IMG/VR virus record: IMGVR_UViG_3300030103_001098 | Span: 1 to 31,818 of that record | Origin: a virus | Length of the DNA: 31,818 bases | Reading direction: 5' to 3' (one strand) | Part shown: in pieces, positions 18,694-24,225 of the stretch | Layout of the letters: every line of letters starts with the position of its first letter | Numbering within the stretch: position 1 is the stretch's first letter | The notes under the pieces: generated by a model | Database searches by the model: none | Told to the model about the DNA's origin: nothing | Seen by the model: the letters and a program-made list of their open reading frames with translations, nothing else | Position numbers and translations under genes: made by a program

Positions 18694-19109
18694 TGTAATA
18701 CTCTAAAATCTTCTACTGGTATTTCTGCAACAGCTTCAATATCTGCGGGATCTCCCCTATCAGTTCTGCCACCTAAAGTTATTTTGTAAACCTCGGTCAA
18801 TGAAGCCCACCCTATACAATCTTTCCACCCAACTAAAAATATACACGGTAATCCAGTAGCAAGACGCATAGAAAAAGCAGCTTGAACCTTATTAGCAGAT
18901 ACAAAACAAGTAGGGTAAGTACCCTTAATATGAGTTCGGGTTCTTATTTCTACAAAAGCTTTTACATCTCTGTTTTTAACAATTAGGTAATCAAACTGAT
19001 TGTACTTGTCTTGCTTTCTCATAGCACACCCCCACTTACGGGCAGCGTATCTAGCGATGTTTTCCTCTCTACTTAAATCAGCTTCAGTCTCATATGTAGG
19101 CCTAACCAT
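18690..19109 (-). CDS. Small PD-(D/E)XK nuclease-like protein
   Basis: 139 aa. The pattern Glu15/16, Asp40 (QFDYLIV) and Glu54-x-Arg56 (AFVEIRTR) followed by a helix and strand (ANKVQAAFSMRLATGLPCIFLVGW) fits the restriction-nuclease-like fold, with arginine where the motif lysine is expected. It may be a resolvase-like or packaging-linked nuclease, or a variant with reduced activity. It has one-base and four-base overlaps with its neighbours and lies two genes upstream of terL. The fold call is moderate and comes from pattern only. Confidence 0.6.
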   Translation of the reverse strand: MVRPTYETEADLSREENIARYAARKWGCAMRKQDKYNQFDYLIVKNRDVKAFVEIRTRTHIKGTYPTCFVSANKVQAAFSMRLATGLPCIFLVGWKDCIGWASLTEVYKITLGGRTDRGDPADIEAVAEIPVEDFRVLQ

Positions 19110-19342
19110 TATTTTTTCTTAGAAAGCCTTTTCCTCTTGGGTTTTTCATACGCCTCATTTATATCAAGCGTAGAAGGGTCGTCCCCTTTAAGTCTGCCAT
19201 TGGAGCTTCTGGCTCTTACTGGTTCTGACCCTTCTACGAGACGACGAGACTCAGGTGTTTTTGTTTTTCCAGTATATGTAGTCCCTGCAAGAACATGAGT
19301 TTCGCCAGTATACAATTCACCATTTGTTAAATACCAAGCCAT
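19109..19342 (-). CDS. Small protein with basic C-terminal tail
   Basis: 77 aa: a short beta-like start (MAWYLTNGELYTGETHVLAGTTYTG) and a tail ending KPKRKRLSKKK. No family recognised. It belongs to the run of small basic proteins upstream of terL and is linked by one-base TAATG overlaps at both ends. Nucleic acid binding is plausible from the tail, not shown. Confidence 0.7.
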   Translation of the reverse strand: MAWYLTNGELYTGETHVLAGTTYTGKTKTPESRRLVEGSEPVRARSSNGRLKGDDPSTLDINEAYEKPKRKRLSKKK

Positions 19343-19482
19343 TACTTATAAACATCCTTCATAAGCGTTCTGCCCTTGGCTCTTTTCTTAGGCTTCTGTT
19401 CTTTCTTTTTATCAGCAGCCATTTTAGCAGCTTTCATTCCCTTTGCTGTATATGGGAACTTCTTTCCATTAATGTTAGGCAT
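19342..19482 (-). CDS. 46-aa lysine-rich protein
   Basis: Starts MPNINGKKFPYTAKGMKAAK and ends AKGRTLMKDVYK, with a lysine-rich middle. The Shine-Dalgarno AAGGAG is well placed and the stop shares a base with the next ATG. Similar GKKFPYT-K/A-KG mini-proteins occur in other phages as I recall. Function unknown; strongly basic. Confidence 0.7.
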   Translation of the reverse strand: MPNINGKKFPYTAKGMKAAKMAADKKKEQKPKKRAKGRTLMKDVYK

Positions 19483-19714
19483 TTCTATATCTCCTTACCT
19501 TGTTAGCAATCTTCTTCGGTTGAGCCACAAACTGTTTACCCTTTGCCTTACCCTCTCGTTTGGCTCTGGTTGTAGAGCTATACTCAGCATCACTAAGAGC
19601 AGAAATAGCTTTAGAAGGAAGGTAACGTTCACCAGTTTCACTAGACTTCTTGCCAGATTTGGTTCTCCATTTCTGTTTACCCCAATTAAGCAATGAACGT
19701 TGTGGTGCTTTCAT
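19475..19714 (-). CDS. Small basic conserved phage protein
   Basis: 79 aa with the pattern SLLNWGKQKWRTKSGKKSSETGERYLPSKAI in two parts (residues 7-37) and AEYSSTTRAKREGKAKGKQF. I recall the W-RTKSGK-S-TGERYLP block in a conserved small-protein family (possibly DUF5872), but the number is uncertain. Very basic. It overlaps the following gene by eight bases and shares TAATG with the previous stop. Confidence 0.75.
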   Translation of the reverse strand: MKAPQRSLLNWGKQKWRTKSGKKSSETGERYLPSKAISALSDAEYSSTTRAKREGKAKGKQFVAQPKKIANKVRRYRNA

Positions 19715-19878
19715 TATGAGCCAACCTGTTGTTGAGCTTTCTTATGAGCAGCAGAAAAAGTAGTGCCGCTTTTCATAAGCCTTTTCATTAGAGACATATG
19801 CTTCTTCGTATGATGCTTACTATGCTTCTCTAATGCTTTCTTTTGTCTTTTACTAAGAGCTTCATCTACAGTTTTCAT
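19714..19878 (-). CDS. 54-aa His/Lys-rich protein
   Basis: MKTVDEALSKRQKKALEKHS, then KHHTKKHMSLMKRLMKSGTT and a short glutamine-rich end. One basic helix seems likely. No assigned function. The ATG lies inside the stop region of the previous gene (ATGA overlap), and its own stop overlaps the next ATG, so coupling is tight on both sides. Confidence 0.7.
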   Translation of the reverse strand: MKTVDEALSKRQKKALEKHSKHHTKKHMSLMKRLMKSGTTFSAAHKKAQQQVGS

Positions 19879-20048
19879 GATCTATACCCTCCACCTTTGG
19901 CTTTGTAAGTCTTTGCAAGCAACTGTGCCTTTCGAGCAGACCACTGCCCTGCCGCAGTGCCATGAGTAGCCCTCGCCTTGATAGAGTTAAATAAACTCTT
20001 TCTTAACTTAGGTTTGGTATAATTACCTGCTTTGTTTACTGTACTCAT
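19875..20048 (-). CDS. 57-aa basic conserved phage protein
   Basis: MSTVNKAGNYTKPKLRKSLF followed by NSIKARATHGTAAGQWSARK and AQLLAKTYKAKGGGY. The WSARKAQLLAK-YK-GGGY ending is a recurring signature of small phage and giant-virus proteins of unknown function, from memory. Highly basic, with a four-base overlap with the next gene. Confidence 0.75.
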   Translation of the reverse strand: MSTVNKAGNYTKPKLRKSLFNSIKARATHGTAAGQWSARKAQLLAKTYKAKGGGYRS

Positions 20049-20059
20049 TTAAAACTCAT

Positions 20060-20344
20060 TCATGGGAATTTATTCCCTTCTGGTCGTGGTCCTTCTGGCA
20101 TATCCATGACCCTGTCATTCAAAAATCCCCACCGCTTCAAGAGCTTTTCTTTCTCAGGAGTCATATCACTTCGCCCACTTATCTCAGCTTTACCAGTGAC
20201 AAAGTCAAAAAACTTCTTAAAGAAACTATCAGGTTCTATTTCTGGGTCAATCTTCTTTTCAATCTCACGCATCTCATTAATGTACTTATCTCGCAACTTA
20301 ATCTGTACACCACGATTAATTAAACTTTTGTTTTTCTTCTTCAT
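20060..20344 (-). CDS. Unknown 94-aa charged helical protein
   Basis: Lys-rich N-terminus (MKKKNKSLINRGVQIKLRDK), helical middle (INEMREIEKKIDPEIEPDSF) and the conserved-looking TPEKEKLLKRWGFLNDRVMD near the end. No family recognised. The start overlaps the previous stop by four bases. Part of the terS-terL interval. Confidence 0.7.
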   Translation of the reverse strand: MKKKNKSLINRGVQIKLRDKYINEMREIEKKIDPEIEPDSFFKKFFDFVTGKAEISGRSDMTPEKEKLLKRWGFLNDRVMDMPEGPRPEGNKFP

Positions 20345-20613
20345 GACTTCTTATGTCTCCTAGCAAATGATCTAGCAGCTTCCTTAGAACCAAACCCCCA
20401 AGCCTTTAATGCTAACTTTAATCTAGTAGGTCTGCCCTTCTTATCTTTTAATGGCCCCTTCATTCCCGCAAAACGAGCAGCAAAAGAAACCCTTCGCCCA
20501 TCAGTGCCAGACTTCTGAGGACTCTTTAAATTAGAACCTTCAGTTCTCTTAAAGAAAGCCCTTCCAGCCGCATTCAAACCCCCACTTGGATTCTGATATT
20601 TCTTGGCAACCAT
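20341..20613 (-). CDS. 90-aa conserved basic protein
   Basis: Pattern GGLNAAGRAFFKRTEGSNLK, then RRVSFAARFAGMKGPLKDKK and GRPTRLKLALKAWGF, ending in a basic helix. I recall the same block order in a widespread family of uncharacterised phage and environmental proteins (possibly DUF6321, number uncertain). First gene of the small basic run; a hairpin that might be a terminator lies between it and terS. The Shine-Dalgarno AGAAAGG is adequate. Confidence 0.75.
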   Translation of the reverse strand: MVAKKYQNPSGGLNAAGRAFFKRTEGSNLKSPQKSGTDGRRVSFAARFAGMKGPLKDKKGRPTRLKLALKAWGFGSKEAARSFARRHKKS

Positions 20614-20668
20614 ATCGAACCTTTCTAACTAAAAATATTTTTCATAGTTGTTGTAAACCTTTTTGAAG

Positions 20669-20694
20669 AAAAATGCTAGTGAGGGACTACTAGC
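20669..20694 (-). terminator. Weak intrinsic terminator after terS
   Basis: On the minus strand, GCTAGT and ACTAGC form a six-pair stem around an eight-base loop, followed by ATTTTTC. The short stem suggests partial termination, which would separate terS dosage from the downstream genes. The rest of the 117-base gap holds the C-rich tract at 20718-20728 and nothing else I can name. Confidence 0.35.
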
Positions 20695-20730
20695 CACTAT
20701 AACTTAGCAGTTTTTGACCCCACCCCCCTG

Positions 20731-21108
20731 CTATGACAAGTCAATGCTTACTTTTATATCTCCTGCAACTTGTACCTGAGAACGATCTATCGGTTTGTAT
20801 CCTGCACGGTCTAGTAAATCTTTCGCAGCCTCAAGCTGAACGTACTCACTCTTAGCTCCTGTTACTAGTCTCCGTAACTGTCCTGCGGCTACAGTAGCAC
20901 TTAATCCAAATTCCTCTCCCATCCTTTGCATCATATAGTGCTGCACATGTGGGAGCTTTAACGCCTTGGTAGCAGTTACTCTTCCGCTCTCGCCCTTTGC
21001 GTATCCAGCTTGCGTGGCTGCTTCTGTGATGCTACATCCTTTTGCTACGATGGTGTCTACCAAAGCAGTCTGTTTATCAGTCAGTTTCCTATCAGTAACT
21101 TGACTCAT
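20731..21108 (-). CDS. terS: Terminase small subunit
   Basis: 125 aa. The N-terminal helix-turn-helix region (LTDKQTALVDTIVAKGCSIT then EAATQAGYAKG) is typical of small terminases that bind the packaging site, followed by KALKLPHVQHYMMQRM and LRRLVTGAKSEYVQLEAAKD, and an oligomerisation-type end. The Shine-Dalgarno AAAGGA is clear. It is the first minus-strand gene left of the divergent control region. Its distance from terL is unusual. The family call rests on the N-terminal pattern. Confidence 0.75.
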   Translation of the reverse strand: MSQVTDRKLTDKQTALVDTIVAKGCSITEAATQAGYAKGESGRVTATKALKLPHVQHYMMQRMGEEFGLSATVAAGQLRRLVTGAKSEYVQLEAAKDLLDRAGYKPIDRSQVQVAGDIKVSIDLS

Positions 21109-21235
21109 TCAACATCCTTTCTATGTTCTGCAAGCTTCACTTAGATCCAAAGTCAAGCAAGCGTTGCATCGATCTATTCGAGGCAAGCATCAAAACGATC
21201 ATTTAGTGTGAACTATCCATTTCTACCATTGCCAG

Positions 21236-21258
21236 CCCCCCTCTCCCTCTCTCCCCCC
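21236..21258. repeat. 23-base homopyrimidine tract
   Basis: Two runs of six C flank an alternating C/T stretch, giving only purines on the minus strand with G-runs of six, three and six. It is close to a mirror repeat, so it could form a triplex or a G-rich structure. It lies where a terS transcript from the minus-strand TTGACA would start. Confidence 0.7.
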
Positions 21259-21292
21259 ATTGATGCCTGTTTTGATGATACGTTGTCAATAC

Positions 21293-21328
21293 GTGACGTA
21301 GCGTCACTAACAATGTGACGTAGCGTAA
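21293..21328. promoter_or_regulatory. Two operator-like sites, GTGACGTAGCGT
   Basis: GTGACG-TAG-CGTCAC (21293-21307) is an inverted repeat with six-base arms. GTGACGTAGCGTAA (21315-21328) repeats it 22 bases later, two helical turns. A third related copy lies at 22001-22015. The sites lie between two outward-facing TTGACA boxes, so a bound regulator could act on both directions. The helix-turn-helix proteins at 23.5-23.9 kb are candidate binders. Confidence 0.6.
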
Positions 21329-21344
21329 TATACTACAATACCCA

Positions 21345-21374
21345 TTGACACTACTACAAGCCAACAGCTGTAGT
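21345..21374 (+). promoter_or_regulatory. Early promoter candidate
   Basis: A perfect -35 box TTGACA at 21345-21350 is followed after 18 bases by TGTAGT (21369-21374, four of six to the -10 consensus). It would start transcription near 21381 and make a leader of about 210 bases before the first early gene. The weak -10 fits a promoter helped by the sites just upstream. Confidence 0.45.
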
Positions 21375-21467
21375 TCGAATAGTTGAGGAGTATGCTCTTA
21401 GCCCACGTTCTCATTGATGTAGCTGTGGTGACACCGCGCATTCACTCCTTCCTTGCATTGGACTCAA

Positions 21468-21570
21468 CAGTTCGCAAGGCACACTTCGTTCTTCGACCTT
21501 GCGAACTGCAAGCGCCCTTGGCGTTTCGTCTCATTGCTGCGGGTCGATCATTGCGAGGTATCATCCTCGC
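21468..21570 (+). ncRNA. Structured early leader RNA
   Basis: Three hairpins in a row: a perfect 12-pair stem CAGTTCGCAAGG/CCTTGCGAACTG (21468-21479 with 21497-21508, 17-base loop); AAGCGCC with GGCGTTT around CTT (about 21510-21526); and GCGAGG/CCTCGC (21553-21558 with 21565-21570), which ends six bases before the Shine-Dalgarno AAGGAG of the first early gene. The stretch is richer in GC than its surroundings and lacks T-runs, so it looks like a stable leader or small RNA, not a terminator. Confidence 0.5.
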
Positions 21571-21590
21571 CACAACAAGGAGAACTAGAC

Positions 21591-21986
21591 ATGACAGAGA
21601 ATACATCTCAACTAATCGAACTAAAGCTTAAGACAATTCAATACCATTCGGGTGATAATTTAGATTACTTACAAAAGAACATTGCGCGAGACGCATGTTA
21701 CACAAGTAACAACTCAGTCGCCTACAAAAAGAAACAAATCGCAGATAGCTGTGCCGACTTTGAGTCAGCGATCAGTGAGGATCGCTCAATGCGAGCAGAG
21801 GCACTCTGCGCTCGCATCGAAAGGATGCAAGAGGAACTCGAGCATCTTGACGAAAGACACGAAGCTGATTTGGCGGTATACATGATAATCCACGATGGAG
21901 AGGAATGGACACCACACCAAAGACAGCGCAAGGTATCAGCGGATCTAGCAAAGAAGGTCGCAAACATAAAGAAGATGGTGGCGTAA
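21591..21986 (+). CDS. Unknown early protein, coiled-coil-like
   Basis: 131 aa. The ATG at 21591 is chosen because AAGGAG stands eight bases ahead; the frame stays open upstream to 21453 but that part covers the hairpin leader and has no binding site. The protein is helical and charged, with RMQEELEHLDERHEADLAVY as a probable coiled coil and a basic end (RQRKVSADLAKKVANIKK). No family recognised. First gene of the rightward operon, so a host-takeover role is possible but not shown. Confidence 0.75.
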   Translation: MTENTSQLIELKLKTIQYHSGDNLDYLQKNIARDACYTSNNSVAYKKKQIADSCADFESAISEDRSMRAEALCARIERMQEELEHLDERHEADLAVYMIIHDGEEWTPHQRQRKVSADLAKKVANIKKMVA

Positions 21987-22000
21987 GCCATCATCACTTT

Positions 22001-22043
22001 GTGACGTTACGTAACTAATGACTAGCTGCAACTAAGCAGCTAG
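22001..22043 (+). promoter_or_regulatory. Third operator-like site and adjacent hairpin
   Basis: GTGACGTTACGTAAC (22001-22015) matches the sites at 21293 and 21315 and contains the perfect palindrome GTTACGTAAC. Seven bases later CTAGCTGC-AACTAA-GCAGCTAG (22022-22043) makes an eight-pair hairpin without a following T-run. Together they fill most of the 82-base gap after the first early gene and may tune read-through. Confidence 0.5.
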
Positions 22044-22068
22044 CATACTATGACTTCGGGGAGGATTT

Positions 22069-22254
22069 ATGATGACAAAAAAAGACAAAAAATTGGTTGA
22101 TGCTGTCTTAGATCAAATTATCAAAGATATAGAAATTGGTGATCTTACAGCAATCGAAGAAATGCTTGTTCAAGTTATAAAGTATTCCCGATATTTACAG
22201 TCGGAAGAAATTTTAAAATCATATTTAGATGAAGAAACCCTCTTATGTTTATAA
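22069..22254 (+). CDS. Unknown 61-aa acidic protein
   Basis: Helical and acidic (LVDAVLDQIIKDIEIGDLTA, then IEEMLVQVIKYSRYL). GGGGAGG lies four bases before this ATG and seven before a second in-frame ATG at 22072, which may be the real start. The sequence resembles small phage proteins of the DLTAIEELL type, function unknown. Confidence 0.75.
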   Translation: MMTKKDKKLVDAVLDQIIKDIEIGDLTAIEEMLVQVIKYSRYLQSEEILKSYLDEETLLCL

Positions 22255-22268
22255 AGGAGAAGTTTATA

Positions 22269-22499
22269 TTGGAATCAGCTACATCAAAACAACTATGGAA
22301 AATCAATCAACTTGCTTGGGAATACTCAGAGCTTGTTGAAAAATTAGAAAACAAAGGGGAACTCAAGTTAATTACTGAGGCTTACTTCCCGATCACAAAA
22401 TCAATTGCAATTGATGTGATAGAGAAAATGATAAAAACAAATGAAAAGCTTGTTGAATTAGTAGCAATGGAAAAGGAGAATGAAAATGTTAATGCTTAA
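22269..22499 (+). CDS. Unknown small protein, TTG start likely
   Basis: 76 aa from TTG at 22269, which has AAAGGAG nine bases upstream. An ATG eight codons earlier (22245) lies inside the previous gene and has no binding site. The likely N-terminus ESATSKQLWKINQLA looks like those of other small phage proteins, and the rest is helical and acidic. No function recognised. The following gene starts inside its 3' end. Confidence 0.65.
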   Translation: MESATSKQLWKINQLAWEYSELVEKLENKGELKLITEAYFPITKSIAIDVIEKMIKTNEKLVELVAMEKENENVNA

Positions 22500-22830
22500 T
22501 CCAGATGTTGATGCACCTGCGGATCGCATTGTGCAAGCATTAGGTTTCTTACCCTACTGGGTGAGAGACTTCTGTGCTCAAGCAGATGATGAACACAAGC
22601 AATGTGATTTGGTTGAATACATGACGGAGCAGTACGGCTTTGGCAAACTGTATAAGTTTGGTTCAAAGCTAGTCGGCAAGAAACTCGTATCAGAATACGA
22701 AGAAGATGATGATATGGATTATCTTGCTGCATACGATACGCCAGTGGGAACAGTTTACTTTTTCCCATACGCTATCATTGCACTGCCAAAGCCAGAAGAA
22801 AACGATTACTTTATAACTAGAATGGACTAA
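22486..22830 (+). CDS. Unknown 114-aa acidic protein
   Basis: Contains ADRIVQALGFLPYWVRDFCA, CDLVEYMTEQYGFGKLYKFG and a beta-like end DTPVGTVYFFPYAIIALPKP. The ATG at 22486 is preferred over 22480 because AAAGGAG is seven bases ahead. No family recognised. Its last base overlaps the start of the next small gene (TAATG). Confidence 0.75.
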   Translation: MLMLNPDVDAPADRIVQALGFLPYWVRDFCAQADDEHKQCDLVEYMTEQYGFGKLYKFGSKLVGKKLVSEYEEDDDMDYLAAYDTPVGTVYFFPYAIIALPKPEENDYFITRMD

Positions 22831-22985
22831 TGATTTATTCTTTTTCAGAAGAAGAACTCAATCATCTTAAGGAGGTGATTGGGACTTTAGCAATCGATCA
22901 ATTCGTAGAACAAGAAGAATATAGAGTTGTAATCGATTTAATATTTGAGGAATGGAAATTCCAAAAACAGCCGTGTTCAAAATAA
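22830..22985 (+). CDS. Unknown 51-aa acidic protein
   Basis: MIYSFSEEELNHLKEVIGTL followed by AIDQFVEQEEYRVVIDLIFE and a short basic end. The TAATG overlap with the upstream gene supports coupled translation. Helical, acidic, unknown function. The Shine-Dalgarno for the next gene overlaps its stop. Confidence 0.65.
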   Translation: MIYSFSEEELNHLKEVIGTLAIDQFVEQEEYRVVIDLIFEEWKFQKQPCSK

Positions 22986-22997
22986 AGGAGAAAGCAA

Positions 22998-23210
22998 ATG
23001 GCACGTTGGACTAAACAAGACTTTGAGTTTGTTGCAGATGAAATTGCACCATTTATGCACTGGCCTACTAATATAAAAGAGCTATCAAAAAAACTTAGGC
23101 AAATGAACCCAAGATTTGATGCTGATAGATTTGAAGAACGTGCAATTGCTGCATGGGAGGAACGCTATCAAGAAAGCTTAGAGGAGATACAAGATGAAGT
23201 CCCATATTGA
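22998..23210 (+). CDS. Unknown 70-aa protein
   Basis: MARWTKQDFEFVADEIAPFM, then ELSKKLRQMNPRFDADRFEE and AIAAWEERYQESLEEI. AAAGGAG precedes the ATG at good spacing. Small helical protein of a type often seen in phage early operons (T-K-D-FEFVAD-I start); function unknown. Overlaps the next gene by 17 bases. Confidence 0.75.
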   Translation: MARWTKQDFEFVADEIAPFMHWPTNIKELSKKLRQMNPRFDADRFEERAIAAWEERYQESLEEIQDEVPY

Positions 23211-23448
23211 TGCAATGGATCAAATGTTGAATGAGATATTCAAAAAAGTTTTTTGGGAACCTCTCGAACAAAAAGAAAGAGAACAAAACTTTTGCCCCGA
23301 CTGTGGAGGATGGGGTTACGTTGAACGTGAAGTTTTTAAACCAATGGGTTTTGATCGTGACGTTGGTTGTATTGACGTAGATCAAATTGATTGTCCTGAG
23401 TGCGTAGGAACAGGGCAGAACTTAAATCAAATAGCAGAGGAGGTATAA
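23194..23448 (+). CDS. DnaJ-like zinc-binding small protein
   Basis: 84 aa. CPDCGGWG (Cys34, Cys37) and CPECVGTG (Cys67, Cys70) are two CxxCxGxG repeats, together enough for one zinc site of the kind in the DnaJ central domain. The J-domain and substrate-binding parts are absent; an acidic helical N-terminus takes their place. Candidate protein- or RNA-binding zinc adaptor. Last gene before a GC-rich hairpin and a new promoter, so it may end the first early operon. Confidence 0.75.
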   Translation: MKSHIDAMDQMLNEIFKKVFWEPLEQKEREQNFCPDCGGWGYVEREVFKPMGFDRDVGCIDVDQIDCPECVGTGQNLNQIAEEV

Positions 23449-23459
23449 TAAAATATCAT

Positions 23460-23488
23460 GGGCGGTGTGTCTCCTTCTTATGCCGCCC
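23460..23488 (+). terminator. Possible terminator ending first early operon
   Basis: GGGCGG (23460-23465) and CCGCCC (23483-23488) form a six-pair GC stem with a 17-base loop. The following bases are T-rich but interrupted (TTGACATCTTACTTATTTTT), so termination may be partial. The -35 box of the next promoter begins immediately after the stem. Confidence 0.4.
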
Positions 23489-23537
23489 TTGACATCTTAC
23501 TTATTTTTGCTCCATATATGCAGTATGCAAACATACT
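23489..23537 (+). promoter_or_regulatory. Promoter and operator-like repeat at regulator start
   Basis: TTGACA at 23489-23494 is followed by TATATG at 23515-23520 (20-base spacing, longer than ideal; CATATA gives 18). Transcription would begin near 23526, at the ATG of the regulator (23525), and no Shine-Dalgarno precedes it, so the message may be leaderless as known for lambda cI from its maintenance promoter. AGTATG-CAAA-CATACT (23522-23537) overlaps the start codon and could be an autoregulatory operator. Confidence 0.35.
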
Positions 23538-23809
23538 TAGATACAGTCAAAGATCAAGCAAAGCTTAAGCGTGTAGATTTACTACTTGCATTTAAGGTCG
23601 CGGGACTTCCGACTTCTACATACTACCGAACAATCAATGGGAAAACTGAGATGCGGTTTGAAACTGCATGTTCTGTTTTAGATGCGATAGATGAGCAGCA
23701 CAGAAGAGATGAAGCAGCCAAGCGTGCCAAACAACTACGAGATTCTGGTCAAGCTATTAATAGAAGCTCGGCACGAAAGGGGCTTAAGTCAGGAAAGCTT
23801 GGCACGTAA
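23525..23809 (+). CDS. Helix-turn-helix regulator
   Basis: 94 aa from ATG 23525. Residues 1-55 (YLDTVKDQAKLKRVDLLLAF, then KVAGLPTSTYYRTINGKTEM) look like a Cro/repressor-type DNA-binding domain: helix, turn and recognition helix around LPTSTYYR. The C-terminal 38 residues are basic and overlap the next gene by 119 bases in another frame. A GTG at 23465 would extend it through the hairpin and promoter, so I reject that start. Regulation of the early or late switch is inferred. Confidence 0.65.
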   Translation: MQTYLDTVKDQAKLKRVDLLLAFKVAGLPTSTYYRTINGKTEMRFETACSVLDAIDEQHRRDEAAKRAKQLRDSGQAINRSSARKGLKSGKLGT

Positions 23810-23930
23810 GATTGGTTGCACTGAATCTTTGGTTCACAAGTGGGAGCAGTTCAAGCGCATGCCTTCTGGGTTTATGTTAATGTGTTGGCTAGAGGCTTTA
23901 GAATATGACATCGAAGCAATTAAGAGGTAA
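23691..23930 (+). CDS. XRE-family helix-turn-helix regulator
   Basis: 79 aa. LLIEARHERGLSQESLARKI, then GCTESLVHKWEQFKRMPSGF is a clear Cro/C1-type helix-turn-helix. The start is uncertain: ATG 23691 or 23709, both inside the previous regulator in the +1 frame and without a strong binding site, so coupling or frameshifting may feed it. It overlaps the zinc-protein gene by 26 bases. Two adjacent regulators may form a small switch, though no integrase is seen. Confidence 0.7.
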   Translation: MSSTEEMKQPSVPNNYEILVKLLIEARHERGLSQESLARKIGCTESLVHKWEQFKRMPSGFMLMCWLEALEYDIEAIKR

Positions 23931-24225
23931 ACCTGCAACGTGCAAATTATGTGGAGATAAAACATATTGGTATGTCGCAATATTAAAAGGCAATCACGAA
24001 CAGACAATGGTAAAGCATTGGTTCATTTGCTTGCACTGTTATGAGGATGAGCCGTGGTTAATAGAAACAAAACTAAGGGAACTTACCATGAAAAGTGGTT
24101 CGTCAAATGGCTCACGGAAATCGGGATCAAAGCGAAAAGACAACCACTCAGCGGCAGCTTGGGAGGAGAGTATTCGGGGGACATCAAGCTCGAACTCAAA
24201 GGAAAAGAATTGGTGGGAGAAGTAA
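23905..24225 (+). CDS. Small zinc-ribbon-like protein with overprinted tail
   Basis: 106 aa. Cys13-x2-Cys16 (CKLCGDKTYWY) and Cys42-x2-Cys45 (FICLHCYEDEP) give a probable zinc knuckle in the first half. From about residue 50 on it shares DNA with the nuclease gene in another frame, and there the protein turns Ser/Lys/Asn-rich and low in hydrophobic residues, so the tail is probably disordered. No family name. Only the zinc half is likely to be under strong selection in this frame. Confidence 0.6.
   Translation: MTSKQLRGKPATCKLCGDKTYWYVAILKGNHEQTMVKHWFICLHCYEDEPWLIETKLRELTMKSGSSNGSRKSGSKRKDNHSAAAWEESIRGTSSSNSKEKNWWEK

Larger units (their letters stand above)
21109..21590. promoter_or_regulatory. 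Divergent control region between terS and early genes
   Basis: A 482-base stretch with no convincing gene. From left to right it holds: terS leader; a nine-base inverted repeat CATCAAAAC at 21188-21196 and 21269-21277; a homopyrimidine tract; a minus-strand TTGACA (21284-21289); two palindromic sites; a plus-strand TTGACA (21345-21350); and a GC-richer leader with hairpins reaching the first early gene. The hub for early and terS transcription is the likely role. An origin is possible but no initiator gene is known here. Confidence 0.7.

Noticed and set aside
20669-20694. The hairpin after terS as a strong terminator
   Set aside because: Only six pairs with two G-C per arm and an A before the T-run; kept as a weak candidate only.
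21453-21590. Upstream extension of the first early gene (46 extra codons)
   Set aside because: No ribosome binding site at that start, the sequence is a series of hairpins, and the ATG at 21591 has AAGGAG at ideal spacing.
21722-21997. Minus-strand Ser/Cys-rich frames opposite the first early gene
   Set aside because: Composition is unlike a real protein, no binding site is present, and the plus-strand gene explains the openness.
23465-23524. GTG start that would lengthen the first helix-turn-helix regulator by 20 residues
   Set aside because: It lies inside the GC hairpin and promoter-like sequence, lacks a binding site, and the added residues are unlike a regulator N-terminus.
23525-23930. 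Temperate lifestyle based on two repressor-like proteins
   Set aside because: No integrase, excisionase, partition gene or attachment site is visible; lytic phages also carry such regulators, so I leave lifestyle undecided.
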